64,000 nucleotides of DNA from Phymorhynchus buccinoides (GCA_017654935.2 CM065690.1:36508351-36572350), one strand, 5' to 3'; positions 32,977 through 45,814 are shown, numbered from the stretch's first letter. Program-made: numbers and translations. Notes: generated by a model from the letters alone, not told the origin.

Positions 32977-33633
32977 CCGTAATTCGCGGACTATAAGCGG
33001 CAACTTTTTTTTTTAACACCCACCCCATCACCACCACCCCTGCGGCTAGTACAGTGCTGCGGCCTAAACGTTACCGAAAGTGGAAGTAAACTCAACTCAG
33101 TGGCATCGGCATCCTTGATTCAGACCTTTGATCTGTGGCCTTGTTCACGGTTGATGACAAAAAAATCACATTGATTTCAGTATATTTTTCACAAAATGAT
33201 GATCTGCTTCGCGGTCCAACACTTTCGTTTTGGCAGTCAACACACCAGCGATCAACTCTAGACTCAACTGGAAGCGGACATCGTGCATCGCCACGCTTCC
33301 GCGGCTTATGCTTCGACGTGGCTTATGCGTTACTTTTTTTAGTTGTTTTTTTTTAAGTAGGGGGTGCGGCTTATATTATGAAGCGGCTTGTAGTCCGTGA
33401 GATTGTACTTGTGGCGGTGCCATAGCCGATGAGGTTTAACCGAGGCGTGGTTACCGCTACACCTATCTGTATTGTTAAAAAATCGGGATTTTACTGGAGT
33501 TGCACTGCCTCCAGGCATTGCCTCCATTATTGTTCCCACCATCTTTGTATTTACAAATGTCCCATATGTGTCTGTTCCAGACCGAGAGGACGTAAAGCAC
33601 CATTTTTCATTCGTTGTAGTCTGTGAATTACGG
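32977..33633. mobile_element. TA-flanked TIR element interrupted by a SINE
   Basis: Left end CCGTAATTCGCGGACTATAA follows TA. The right end, inverse, is split: GCGGCTTGTAGTCCGTGA stops at 33400 and AATTACGG resumes at 33626 before TA. It contains GCGGCTTATGC-like subrepeats. Confidence 0.88.
33401..33613 (-). mobile_element. SINE-like 205-bp copy with 13-bp target duplication
   Basis: Inverse of the 31931 family: CTTGTGGCGGTGCCATAGCC ... CCAGACCGAGAGGACGTAAA. It is flanked by TTGTAGTCCGTGA (33388-33400) and TTGTAGTCTGTGA (33614-33626). A duplication this long fits LINE-type target-primed insertion, which is why I call the family SINE-like. Confidence 0.9.
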
Positions 33634-33639
33634 TATAAT

Positions 33640-34450
33640 GTTTTCTTATTACACACTTTTGTGTCTTTCAGCCTTAGGGACCCTCCAACATCATCATCAA
33701 ATTCTCTGGCTGAGAAAGTTGGGATGTCCCCCGTGGGCCTGACTTTTCCACTGTAAGCAAATTCTAGCCCAGCTCTTTAGAATTGCAGCTTGCAGCTGCT
33801 TCCCCTGCTGTCTGAAAGTCTTAGTTGAAAACCACTAACTGGCTCTTGCACTCTTGTCAAGCGTGAGTTGTTTATTCATTGGCACAAGTCTGCATTTTGT
33901 GAGTGCTTTTTTGTGTAGAAAATGTGTGTACCACGGCGAATTCTCACAAAGATGAGTTCTAATAGACAATTTTCGGGAAAAAAACTAGGGGAGAACACAT
34001 CGTGTAAATTAGAGTTATTTACCTCGACTTACTTGGTCAAAACCATGGTAACAATGGCGGCATGGCGGTGAAGCTTGAAACCGCAGGATGCGAGTCAGCG
34101 ACTTGCAAGCATTTTTTTTTTTTTTAAATTAGGGGCGGCCAGTATTCGCAAACCGATATAGAACTTGCAAAATGTGACGTAAAAATATAAATGACATCAA
34201 TTTTAAAATGACGCACAGTGTTCTAAGTGATGCAAGTCTAATCAAACACACGAGGCGAGAGCTGGGGATCTACCTGAAGGTAAAGTAACTTTCCCTGTTT
34301 GACCGATTGAATTAGGCAAGATCACTCCCGCACACCATGAAGTTACTCCCCTTAATTATTTCCGAAAAATTCCTATTAATGGGGAGGTTGGTTTAAGCAA
34401 TAGGGGAAGAGTGGGAGGGAGAGGGGAGGGAGTAAAAAAGGTTAGGTGTG
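33640..34450. other. Intergenic stretch, nothing recognised
   Basis: There is no gene, repeat family or RNA motif I can support. A poly-T run lies at 34111-34125. Confidence 0.5.
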
Positions 34451-34456
34451 TACAAA

Positions 34457-34545
34457 CGAAATTTTAATTATACAGGTTGATGAAATAAGCATAAATTACG
34501 CTTATCTCATTAACCTGTAAGATTAAAATTTCGTTCATAGACATG
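34457..34545. repeat. Short palindrome
   Basis: ACGAAATTTTAATTATACAG and its inverse form arms of about 37 bp around an 8-10 base loop. Confidence 0.88.
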
Positions 34546-34667
34546 TAACTTTTACACACAAAAATTTAATATTTTTTTGTAAGAGGGGGATTTTCGTATT
34601 GGCGTTAGTTTGTAGCAATGTTTTTCATTTCATATTCTTTCCTTTCCACGGGAGAAAACATGGGGTA

Positions 34668-35107
34668 CCGTAAAAACTGGACTATAAGGCGCACCTGTAT
34701 GTAAGCCGCATCCCTTAAATTGACAGAATATTATTTGTCCACACATAAGTCACAGTAGTTTATAAGCCGCAGGGAAATTACTCAAACAAAAAAGTTGACA
34801 AACAGTAGATTTTGCCTACCTTACCACAGGAAATCAATACTGACATGAGCTGAAAACAACACAAAAATAGAAATCCTGCTACTGCAACATGACTATTTAA
34901 TGCTCTGAGACACTTTCTATAAATCTGTTAAGTGTCAAAGCCAGTTGTGAGCTACAATGAAGCTAAAATACAGGCTGGAGGATGTGGAAGGAAACAGATT
35001 CCATAATACTGATAAATATGAAATTGGAAAAATCCACAGACAAGCCGCATCAGTATATAAGCCGCATGGGCCAAAGCTAAGGAAAAAAAGTATGGGGCAT
35101 TTTACGG
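34668..35107. mobile_element. TA-flanked TIR element with ATAAGCCGCAT subrepeats
   Basis: CCGTAAAAACTGGACTATAA follows TA at 34666; the inverse GGGGCATTTTACGG ends before TA at 35108. The motif TAAGCCGCA recurs near both ends. Related in style to 32977 and to the piece at 46779-46933. Confidence 0.82.
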
Positions 35108-35261
35108 TAAGTTTGTTGTATTCAGTTCGTGAAAAAAAGTTTGTGAAAATAATTTTTTTTAAAGCCCAAATCAGACAGCTTCCAAATGCTGGGAATGAAT
35201 GCCCAATTTGTGAGTGTATCCATCCGCTGATCAATTTCTTTCTTCTCCTTACACTTTTTTG

Positions 35262-35597
35262 GCACATATGTTGTTTTTGGTTTTTAATTTAAAGACTGCT
35301 TAGACTGTTGCACATGTTGTTTTTGGTTTTTAATTTAAAGACTGCTTAGACTGTTGCACATATGTTGTTTTTGGTTTTTAATTTAAAGACTGCTTAGACT
35401 GTTGCACATATGTTGTTTTTGGTTTTTAATTTAAAGACTGCTTAGACTGTTGCACATATGTTGTTTTTGGTTTGTAATTTAAAGACTGCTTAGACTGTTG
35501 CACATTTGTTTTTGGTTTGTAATTTAAAGACTGCTTAGACTGTTGCACATGTGTTTTTGGTTTTTAATTTAAAGACTGCTTAGACTGTTGCACATAT
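35262..35597. repeat. Seven-copy tandem repeat, 45-49 bp unit
   Basis: The unit runs TTGCACATATGTTGTTTTTG, GTTTTTAATTTAAAGACTGC, TTAGACTG. Copies differ mainly at the CACAT[AT]TGTTG junction. Confidence 0.95.
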
Positions 35598-35807
35598 GAA
35601 TGTTCATCTGCAGATAAATGGCTATTTCTAAACTGACTGTTGTCAGTTGGCTTTCACGTCAAGGGTCGCAGGGATCTTTGAATTATGTACAGCTTAGAGC
35701 ATATGGGACAAAGATTTTTAATCGGTGATTATGTGTACATTTTACCTTTTTTTCTCTCAAAAGAAATCTCCACCTACACCCCACCCCCCAACCCCCACCC
35801 CAGTCCA

Positions 35808-35860
<53 letters not shown>

Positions 35861-38800
35861 CTGCCTCTTGGTTTACAATTTGAGTCTGATATTGTATCTC
35901 AATTGATGTGATGACTCCTATCCTTCACTTTAAAAAAAAAACCAGGCGTTGTGGAAAATAACTGAACAAAAGAACAATTGAGAAGCCAATTTAGAAAAAA
36001 AAAAAAATTTGATTCATTGAAGTTCTTTTGATGTTGCCTCTTTGTTGTTTTGCATAGGCAATGCATTTGACTTTTTAAAAAATAATAAGTACCAATAAAA
36101 TTAAAAAAATAGATGATTAGGATTTAAAATAGTTCTTGAATTAAATCTAAGTGTGGGTGTATTTTTGCTTGTCTGTGCATTTTCCTCATGCTGGAATGAT
36201 CTGGCATATTCTTTGCAATATTGAAATTAAACTTCTTTTGCATGTAGATTCGTTACACAATGCATTTAGCTGCATAATGTGTGTGTGTGTGTGTGTATGT
36301 GTATTTTATCATATGCATGTATCTGTACATATTGAATTAGGTTGTGAACTATTTGCACTCTTTTCTTTTTTTTCAATTTTGATAAAAATTTCTATGTTTT
36401 ACCCCATGTTTATATACATATACTGCACAATGTTCAAAGTCATAAATAAATAAAAATGGATGTTTGAATTACACCCAACTTAAAATGCTTGTTGTCAAGT
36501 TCTGCACAAGCCGGACTTAACTTTAAGAACTGCATACCTCGTTGGTTTTCTTGTATAAATATTTGTAAAGAAAAAGAAAAAAGTGTATATTCTGTATGGC
36601 TGTGAAAGAGAGTGTGTGCATGAAGTACACTTTATGGATGGAACTGAGCTGTCACATATTCCTCACAGAGATGATATTGGGTGGAGGAGGGTTGGGGATA
36701 CTCACTATTGGATGAAACTGACGCCTCAGTGTCTGTTCTGTTTCTTTGGCAAAAAAAAGAAAAATGACGGTAAATATATGTATGTTTTTCTTTTAATTTA
36801 AATTGTCAGCATGTGTGTGCGTATGCATGGGTGCAACTTTTCCTTGTATACAAGGATTTCCTGTTTTTTCCCTTTTTTATTAATTTGTCAAACAAGATCT
36901 TTGCATGTCTACTGTATTGTTCAAACACTTTAAAATAATAAGCATATTATATGTATAAATTGTGGAAAAAGCAAACTAAAATACCTTCATAAATCAATGT
37001 TTTCTTCAGCTGCAGGGGGACATTACCCCTGGACCCCGGCCTTTCAGGGTTTTTTCATTTTGTGTAGTTGCACCCATGTGTTTGTGTGTGCGTGTGTGCG
37101 CACTGTCCTTCTCTTCGTGTGCAATTTTACCACTGTCTCCCTTGTCTTGTTTTCATCACTTTCTTTGATGATGGAGGTTGGACCTACAACCAACCACCTT
37201 GGAATATTTCTAGGCCCAATCTGTGTACAGAATCGTGTACAGCGCTCCTGTCTAAAACCTCACAAACAGCTGATATTTTGTGCAAAGTGTACATCCACAA
37301 GATTTAAAGAATAGATATGTATATGTTTTTTTTAATCCTGTATGCATATGCTTATTCTTATATTCCAATTATCAGCGACTGATATGTAATATGATAATCG
37401 TGTAGACTTGTAACATTATCAATAATAATAATCTGTTGATTAATTGCTGTGATAAACTGGCCCCTGGTGTCTCTGATCATGGAACATGTGATTGGTTGGT
37501 GTGGGATGGGCATGTGGAATGCAGTAAAGGACCTCGACTGAAACCAGACGTAGACGCGTCAATCGTGGAAACATCCAAAGAATGTGTAGCATGAGAAAAA
37601 TGAACATGCACAAAAAAGGCTAATTTGTTCTCTCTACAGATCATGAGGATCTCGATGCATGCATGTTTTACAATGTGAATCACATCCATTCTTAAAAATG
37701 AGTTTGAGAAGAGTAGATTTTAATAATGAAAACAGTGTTTGTGTATGTGGTTTCTTCTTGTTGTTTGGCAGGGGCGGGGGGGGGGGGTATGTTTTCGTTT
37801 GTTTCTTCTAAATTCTGTCACAGTGTTTAGAGTAGTCTGGAGTATGCTGTGAATTAAGTTTTGAATTTAGGTCAATATCAATATAAGATTTTTCAACTGC
37901 TGTAAGCACAATAGGGTTTGATCACGCTCTTTAATAGTTGCCATCCTGTGCATTGATCTCTAGCATTGTGGAGATGTTTGTAGCTAATCATACATATTTC
38001 AACATCAAAATAAGCAGATTTGTTAAAATTTGGAACTTAAGCCTAAATTATTACAAAAAAATAGATGCAACCTGGTTGAAACCATTTTGTGTGTGCTGAT
38101 TTGAAAGGCGTTGTCTAACATTATGTGCCAGAGTATACTGTTTATTGAACTGTTATTTGGGTTTGTAGAATGTTCCATGACGTGTGTTCTTCATATAAGA
38201 TACTTAGCGCTTACACAAAACTCTACCTTAAAGCTGGTCAGAGAATTTAGATACTGTTTTTTATGCTTTGGGTGTAATTTCAGTTTTTTTAAAACATGAA
38301 TGTTGTCGGTTTATCATCACTTTTGGAGGCTACGCTAATCTTTTGATTTGATGGTGACGATTAGCTAGCTCTATATCATCTATGTACAGTATTTTAGCAT
38401 TACTTATACTGCTCTGGCAATGTCTTTAAAACCACAGTTATAATCAAATACACACATTGCCAATATGTCCCTGAAAAGTATTAAGTTGGGAGAGTGGGGG
38501 TGGAGGAGGTCCTATATAGCATAAGAATAAATACAAAATCCAACTGAATATTTAATTGAAAAGTGTACAAGTTTAATTAGGGTTAAAATGCTACTTGTTT
38601 TGTTATCTTCATTCGTTTCAGCTTTGAACATTTAATTACTTTAGAACTTGGTGACTTTTTACGCATTTGTAAATGAGTCTCCTTATCCTTAACGTTATTA
38701 TGATGCAACATAATATATTTATACCTTCCTTACAAATTCACCTCTTGCTTAGCATCATAGCATTGAGTGTTACGACTCATTGACGCAATAGTAATACAAA

Positions 38801-39760
38801 TAGAAGGAGAACGTTGGGATTTCAAGTGTTTGGTATTACAGTCTTCAATAAACTGTTTCATTGTTTCTGATCCTTTTTTTTTTATAAATAGAACAAATTT
38901 AATTTATTTCATATACATATGTAAATTAATTGTGGCTGTAAATATTATTAATGGTAAAAAAAAAGGACTATGAAAGCGTCCCCTAATTTTGTTTTCAGTG
39001 AGCGTTGTCCCAAAGTGTTCAGCTGATTAGAGAGTGTATTTTGTTGTGGACTGCAATTTGTTCTGGTGGGTTGTTTTCCTTCACAAAATCCATGATTTAT
39101 GTGAATGATGATGATGATGATGATAGTGATGATGATGACGATGTTAACCGTGGATCTTCGGAACCAATAAATTATCATGTTGATGTGTGCTGTTGTTTGC
39201 AATACCAATGTTCGCTGCATCCTGCGATTATGTCAACTTCTGATGATTATGATTATGTTTATTTATTATGTACCCTCCCTCTCTCTCTCTCTGTCATGAA
39301 AATGATGCTTCCTCCATGTCATTAGAACTCGGTGTTAATGACATTAAACTGGTCCAAGCGTCTCTCTATCTCGATATCTCTTTCCTTGTTCCTGCGGGCT
39401 CTGTCGTTTTTTAACTGTCAATTTTTAATACACACTATTATTTTTTGTGGACAGCACATTTGAAATAAAACTTTAGCATGCATATTTTTGTAGACAATTT
39501 GTTTGTTTTTTAAATTCATCAATGTTGTCGGTTAGCTGAAATCTATTTTGGTTGATTTTTTAAAAATCAAACTGCACTTTGATTATTTTGTATGATTCTA
39601 ATTATCTCCTTCATTCTACTCAGTATAATTTTGACCAACTTTCCCTTCTAGCCAGGGGCAAAACAAACAACCTCCCCCCCCCCCCGTCTGGAAATAAAAG
39701 ACTTGAAACCAAAGGCTGCTTTTGTTTCTGTCAATGCTTCTATGAGTGCTGGGTGGGTTT
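35598..39760. other. AT-rich stretch, no gene recognised
   Basis: It includes (CT)n at 35811-35856, short TG repeats at 36281-36300 and an AATAAA at about 39463-39468. The sequence is unusually free of the window's repeat families and could be untranslated or regulatory, but I see no coding exon with splice sites. Confidence 0.45.
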
Positions 39761-39768
39761 TGTTTGTG

Positions 39769-39822
39769 TGTGTGTGTGCGCGTGCGCGTGTGTGTGTGTG
39801 TGTGTGCGTGTGTGTGTGTGTA
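39769..39822. repeat. (TG/CG)n microsatellite
   Basis: TGTGTGTGTGCGCGTGCGCG-type alternating purine-pyrimidine tract. Confidence 0.95.
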
Positions 39823-39869
39823 TCAAATTATTTATGTTGTGAGCATCAATGTTTTCATTTTTTTGTAAC

Positions 39870-39871
<2 letters not shown>

Positions 39872-39910
<39 letters not shown>

Positions 39911-40139
39911 TCTCTCTCTCTCTTGTTTTCATACATCGTGGGCATTTTTTCTACACATTTTTTGTTATCTGCCAATGAAAGGGAAATTAAGCTCTCTCTC
40001 TCTGATCTCTCTCTCTGCCTCTGTCATAAGTCATAAGTTTCTTTATTGTCCATTGGCATTGTACAACGCACATGGAAACCTGTCTTCCACCGTGTAAAAT
40101 AAAAATATGAAATAAAAGTATGAAACATAAATTTACATT

Positions 40140-40206
<67 letters not shown>
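39872..40206. repeat. Two long (CT)n microsatellites
   Basis: CT runs at 39872-39922 and 40141-40206, separated by about 220 bp with short CTCT runs. Confidence 0.95.
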
Positions 40207-40209
<3 letters not shown>

Positions 40210-40440
40210 AGAGGTTATCAACATTAAAATTTACTGATAAAAAGTATGGTTTCAAATTTAAGTTCACAAAACAAATAAATATCACTATGTTCATAACAAT
40301 TGGTTTCACAAGAGTTTGTCAATACTAAAAAATACTAAGATCGTTAGCCATCGATAATTAATGCCTTCCCTCCACGTTTCGTTGTCAAAACCTGGGAGGA
40401 ATAGGGCAGTTGCCGCGTGCCAGCGACCTAGAAGTTTACT

Positions 40441-40545
40441 GAGTTGAATAGGGCGTTTGCTACGAGTGTTCGTTCACTATACTAGACTACTAATTTGCCC
40501 AAGCTCGTTCTGCCCGAGTTGCGCTGACCTCTCTAATTCAACTCA
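40441..40545 (-). mobile_element. TIR element half copy, inverse of 26250 family
   Basis: AATAGGGCGTTTGCTACGAG, CTACTAATTTGCCCAAGC and GAGTTGCGCTGACCTCTC are the inverse of the right half of the element at 26250. Confidence 0.75.
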
Positions 40546-40855
40546 GTGAAATTCAGGTCAGGTCAGGTCAGGTAGATAAAGACGACTAGGCCTCGCGGCC
40601 TCTCAAGCGTCTTTTTTTTTTTTTTTTCTTTTTTTCTTTTCCTTTTCCTTTGTTGGCACAGCTGTGACGGTTTTGGTAGACTATTCGTCATACTGGTATT
40701 TTAATTTACCAAGGTTTGGGTCTTTGTCCAGGAGGTTTTTGAATTTGTTAGTATCAGGTGCAAGTTTTGTCTGAGCAGGAAGTGCGTTCCAATAGTTAGT
40801 CAATCTGTTACTGAAAAAGTGTCTCCTGATGTTAGTTCTACTATACTGTGTTAGT
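40546..40855 (-). mobile_element. LINE 3' end with (CAGGT)n tail
   Basis: On the minus strand 40690-40830 reads RRHFFSNRLTNYWNALPAQT and FKNLLDKDPNLGKLKYQYDE then stop, the typical end of a LINE reverse transcriptase ORF. The 3'UTR has GGCCGCGAGGCC and ends in four ACCTG units. A related copy lies at 44448-44720. Confidence 0.85.
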
Positions 40856-40856
40856 C

Positions 40857-40986
40857 ACCGGCGCGTGGCAAATGCTCTATTTAGAGAGTTGAATTAGAAA
40901 GGTCAACGTAACTCGGGCAGAACGAGCGCGGGCAAATTAGTAGTCTAGTATAGAGAACGAACACTCGTGGCAAATGCCCTATTGAG
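40857..40986 (+). mobile_element. TIR element copy, uninterrupted relative of 26250
   Basis: TGGCAAATGCTCTATTTAG, AACTCGGGCAGAACGAGCGC and CACTCGTGGCAAATGCCCTA. It shows the site where the CAGGG element inserted in the 26250 copy. Confidence 0.85.
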
Positions 40987-41210
40987 CCATCTTCTCTTGC
41001 TAACCCTCGACAGCTCAATGATCAAAGTGACTGAAGCTGGAGACGAGGACCGTTGTCGTCAACTCACTCTCGGGGTCACGGGAACAAATTAGTGAATATC
41101 AGAGCAGGGAATAAACGTCTGATAGGCCTATATCTATTCAAAAAGGACAGAACCTGAACCTGAGTAACTTTTTCAAGACATATGCTCACATCTTTTTGCA
41201 CCCTGTTAAA

Positions 41211-41396
41211 GGTCCCTGTACACGTGAACATGTTCCACTCTTCCCCCATGGCAACACAGTGATATATGCAAGTAATTTTATGACGGGTATATCACTGTAT
41301 TGCGATGGGGAAAGATTAAAAAATGTTAACGTGTATTCAGGCCTTTATGGACGGCTATGCGGAAAGAGTGAAAAATGTTCACGTATACAGAGACAT
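41211..41396. repeat. Imperfect inverted repeat, three related arms
   Basis: CCCTGTACACGTGAACATGT and ACAGTGATATATGC are matched in inverse by GTATATCACTGTATTGCGAT and by AAAAATGTTCACGTATACAG. Confidence 0.75.
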
Positions 41397-41399
41397 AAT

Positions 41400-43245
41400 T
41401 ATACATGCTAATAATTGCCAATAACAGCATCAGAAAAAGAGAAGAACACATAACAAAAATTATGGATGGTAAATCAAACTGAACTTATATAATGCGTAAG
41501 AATATTTATTGACAAGTACGTATAAATGTGTGCAAGAGGATAATTATATTCCTATATAAGTCAAGTTATGGTATTCTAAATGTATGCCATGTATGGTTTC
41601 TTAGAGAGAGAGAAAAGTAGAGATTTAACGCCTGCTGGGCCAAAGGGCCATTTGGGGCACTTGAAATTATAAAGATCCTGGAAAAAAGGAAGATTTTAAT
41701 CAAGAATACAGATAGTTTTTATTTTGTTTTTTAAATTGTATAGATTTGGTGAAGAAGAATTCAAAGTAGATATTGGGTTTTTTTAGAATTTGTTTTTTGG
41801 TTTTAGTTTTTGAAAAGAAATTTAAGAGAAGCAAGTTGGTTTATTTTTATAAAATCTGAGTTTTATAGTGATAAAAAATATTATTTTTAAAAGATATTTA
41901 GCAGTTTCCTTTTTACAGGGAGAGGAAATGTATGATTAAAAACCCCCAGGGCTACAGTTAAACCAAATGTTTATATTGTGCTCAAGGAGCTTATTTATTG
42001 TATGGTTTCTTCTCTGTTATGCTTGTTTTTCTTTTCTTGTTTTCTTGATTTATTTTTGGTTTATTGTCTAGAAATAATGTAAAATGTAAAAGAAAGTTCA
42101 ATGAAAACAAGATTACCATACATTGTTTGCTTTAATCTTTCTTTATTTTAGCATGAATGTAATGTGAAAGAGTTGCCCTTAATATATCAGTCCACTTTTG
42201 CAATTTACAATTATATCAGTTTTATTGTCTTCCAAATCGCAAAGATCACTGAAATGAGTCATACTATTAATAGGTAGGACCACTGGTTTGCATATTTATT
42301 TGAACTTTTATTTTGTTTGCCTACATATAAATATCATTAGAAATAAGCAATGTACAACATTTTAATGTACAACATTTTGAATAGGTTTTTAAATATTGCA
42401 TTTTGTGTGATTTAGTAGTACGCAAATAGATTTTTTAAAAACCGGCGCGATACGGCATTTTTGGACATGTATAAGAATGGAGTCAGACTTCATGTTTTTA
42501 CACTTATTACGATATGTATCCAACACAAGGAACATGAAAAGGCAGAAAACAAAGCATATGAAAGCTTTCTATATTCTAAAAAATAGCCTTTCGTAACATT
42601 TTCTAAAACAAAAACAGACGATATACCAGTTTTAGTACAATTCTAAAGCATGTCAATTTTTTTCAGATCCCTGCTTCTTTAAATATGGAAAATAAAGGGA
42701 CTTAAAATCAGCACAGATCGCAATTTCAAAGGAGAGTTTCTAAATTTTAATAAATTGTTTTATGATTATGATGAATAAATTTGAATGGAAATTATCATTT
42801 TTAATGTCCCATATGTTCTTTTAAAGAGCGGGAGGACGTTAAGCATAACAGACCATGAGTGCGCAAGCGCAACCCATATTTAGGAAAAGTAAGAAGGGGA
42901 CGCTTGATAGGCCGCGAGGCCTAGGCTGATGAAGCCAGTCCCTCTACGAACATGGTCGAGTGTTGCACCAACGGCGTAACTGGAGCCACTGTGCTAAGCA
43001 GAGGTTAAACTCACGTGTGTAGGCCTACTTAGATATCTCAGACTTTTTTCTTTCCTCCCGTCCGTTAAAATGACCAATCACGTGGCCAATAATGTGGGCA
43101 TATTATGCTGGTCAGCGCCTTTAAAAACAACAACAATGAAGCAAACAAAAATTCAACAACGCCCCCCACCCTAAACAAAACAAACAGAAATAAAGAAACG
43201 TTGACGTAACATGTGGTCTAAAAGTCCTTTCAGTCAATGAGTCTA
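41400..43245. other. AT-rich stretch with two small SINE-like fragments
   Basis: Fragments of the 205-bp family occur at about 41618-41700 (plus) and 42795-42855 (minus). GGCCGCGAGGCC at 42912 recalls the LINE 3'UTR of 40546 in plus orientation. Nothing else is recognised. Confidence 0.5.
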
Positions 43246-43335
43246 TTTATTTATTTATTTATTAAGACAACTTTTATAGCGCCTAATCTTTAAGCTCTAA
43301 GCGCTTTACAGAAATCACTAAAATGAATAGTAAAC
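43246..43335 (-). mobile_element. LINE 3' terminus with (ATAA)n tail
   Basis: TTTATTTATTTATT precedes AAGACAACTTTTATAGCGCC and CTCTAAGCGCTTTACAG. On the minus strand this is the GCGCTATAAA-type end with an A/T-rich tail seen in CR1/L2-like LINEs. Confidence 0.7.
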
Positions 43336-43545
43336 ACAATGAACAAAAAGTATACATTAAACATTGACCAACACCCCCCTTCCCTGATCCCTCAGTCAAT
43401 TTCTCAATCACGCCCAAATAATGAATGACATAATCTACAGTACACTTTCGCAATCAACTTGAAACACTCACACTGATGGACACTTAAAGACGCCCAGGCC
43501 ACACTATTAACAAATCACACTCACACCCACACTTATAATGATAGA

Positions 43546-43801
43546 GAGAGAAAGAGAACGAGAGAGAGAAAGAGACAGACATACAGACAGAGAAAGACAG
43601 AGACGGAGACACAGAGAGCCAGACAGAGGGACAGACAGAGAAAGAGAGAAGAGAGAGACACACAAACAGACAGAGATATATAGGACTGAAATACAGTTGC
43701 ACTATAAAATAACAACTTACTATAATTTGTACATACAATAGTCACAAAAAAGGCACATAATATTCAATATTAATAAACATTCACACACACACACACTCAC
43801 C

Positions 43802-43880
<79 letters not shown>
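43546..43880. repeat. GA-rich tract then (CA)n microsatellite
   Basis: GAGAGA/GACAGACA sequence at 43546-43680 and about 90 bases of CA at 43786-43880. Confidence 0.95.
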
Positions 43881-44447
43881 GACACGCACGCACACGCACA
43901 CACACAGACACACGATTAGTGGAAGAAGAAGAAAAAACATTAAATGAATGACACTCACACACATACTAATAAAAATAGCATTTTAAAACACTTTTAACGT
44001 AAAATCATTTTAAAACAGTGAATACCACGGATTCTATATTTAAGTGTGTAGTGTCCATGGTCATACAAAGTCCATTCAAAGTATCCACAGGTCATGTGAC
44101 TTTTCTTTTCCGAATCTCTTCCGGTCAAGCCTTGAGCACGAGGGAAGACATTGGAAGGGAGATCGTGACATCAACGACCGGCTTGAAAAAAGTTGGAAGA
44201 TTATCTTAAAAACCAACCTTACTTGAAAATTATATTCTGCTCATCTGACCGTACTTAGGTAAGTTTTACATTTGGCTTATTTTGGTACTATTACATGGTA
44301 GGATAATTATGTGTAACAATATTGTTAATGCCAAGGCTATGAACGGTGAAACGAAAAGATTTTAAAACCACGTGGAAAGGCCTAAGATGGATGCTGTCAA
44401 AGCAGGAAGGAATATTTTGTTTTACGTCTTCTCGACCTAAGTCATAT

Positions 44448-44720
44448 GTCAGGTCAGGTCAGGTCAGGTAGTTAGGACATTAGGCCTCGCGGCCTCTTCA
44501 CTGTCCTGTAATTGTGTTTGAACTTTTGCACAGCTGAGAGGTTTTTATATTAAGTTTGTTTCGGCAAATCTGCCTTTTAGTCATGCTCATATTGTAGTTT
44601 TAATATGTTGGTGTATCCACCAAGAAGGTTTTTGAATTGTGTTAGATTCGGTGCTTGTTTAATATGTGCAGGAAGAGTATTCCAAAACTTTGTTACTCTG
44701 TTAGAAAATAATTTTTTTCT
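44448..44720 (-). mobile_element. LINE 3' end with (CAGGT)n tail, second copy
   Basis: The minus strand reads RKKLFSNRVTKFWNTLPAH and FKNLLGGYTNILKLQYEHD then stop. GGCCTCGCGGCCTC and four CAGGT units follow as in 40546-40855. It truncates a 205-bp family copy at 44411. Confidence 0.83.
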
Positions 44721-44922
44721 AATAAAAAAAAAAATTAGTTCGGCTGGGTTAGTATTTTTAAATCACTGTTACGGGTTCATTATAAAAAATGAGACATTAC
44801 TTTAAATTTAGTTGGGGAGTCAAAAGCAGGACAAAAATCGCGATTCTCGTAGTTCACTGCGCGGCTTATTGCGGTAGGGTAGGATATAATATTATGATTA
44901 TATACCTTAAAAAAATTCTTTC

Positions 44923-44929
<7 letters not shown>

Positions 44930-44974
<45 letters not shown>
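44930..44974. repeat. 45-base uninterrupted poly-G
   Basis: Every base from 44930 to 44974 is G on the + strand. Confidence 0.95.
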
Positions 44975-44975
<1 letters not shown>

Positions 44976-45370
44976 CTGTCTGTTTTCTTCGTGTGTGTTT
45001 TTTGTGGAATTGTTTGATTTATTTTATTTCCATGACGTTGTTCTGTCCAAGTCTGATATGGCAAACCTTACTTGTCCGCATGAGTGATATGGCTGGGGAA
45101 TGACTCTTTTTCATCCGTGTCCTTCGTGCGTGCGTACGGCGTCAGTGCAGCGTCCCTCCGTCCGTTGTCGAAGTAAGGGTCAAAGGGAAATAACTCAGGC
45201 GAGAGAACTGCAAACCTGCTCGGTTTGATCTCAGAAGTTACCTGAGCGGGGTTGGGGTTTTTTAACCTAACTTTTGTACTTCATCGGGTTAGGGATAGGG
45301 TTAGAATCAGTTTAGGGCTATTTTCGTCAGAATAAAACATTTATAAACCTAATTTAAGAAAAAAGACATA

Positions 45371-45510
45371 TACCCTGGCTAACACACTCCAGGGATAATC
45401 CTAACAGCCGAAGGTCTTGAACATTATGATACAAATGCATCAGCTAGGGATGAGAACATTACGTGTGTGACCGTTTTTGATTGTCAGCCACACTCAGTCT
45501 TCGGGGGAGC
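45371..45510 (+). repeat. Dispersed repeat, 25986 family
   Basis: ATACCCTGGCTAACACACTC, AGCCGAAGGTCTTGAACA and GGGATGAGAACATTACGTGT match 25986. Confidence 0.8.
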
Positions 45511-45814
45511 AGTGTGTGTCTTGTGTATCGATTTTCTAAAAAGAAAACTGCTGAATGGACTTTAGTCAAATCTGGTAGAGTGGTAGGCATTTTATATTTT
45601 TATTCATTCTGAAGATTCCGTTCGATTATGATAATATTGCTGATTTTTTTTCTGAATACAGATTTCAAAATGTTTCAAAACTATTGGATACATTTTTTTT
45701 TTAATCCGGTAAATACTTACTATGGACATCTCATTTCTAAAGGCTGTCAGTGCTTCTTTTCGTGACCCTCATGGTTGTTATTGAATTCATACCTGTCTGT
45801 ATTGTATACTTTCG

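Noticed and set aside
35262..35597. Regular repeat array that might suggest a CRISPR
   Set aside because: The copies are directly adjacent with no unique spacers, and the genome is eukaryotic.
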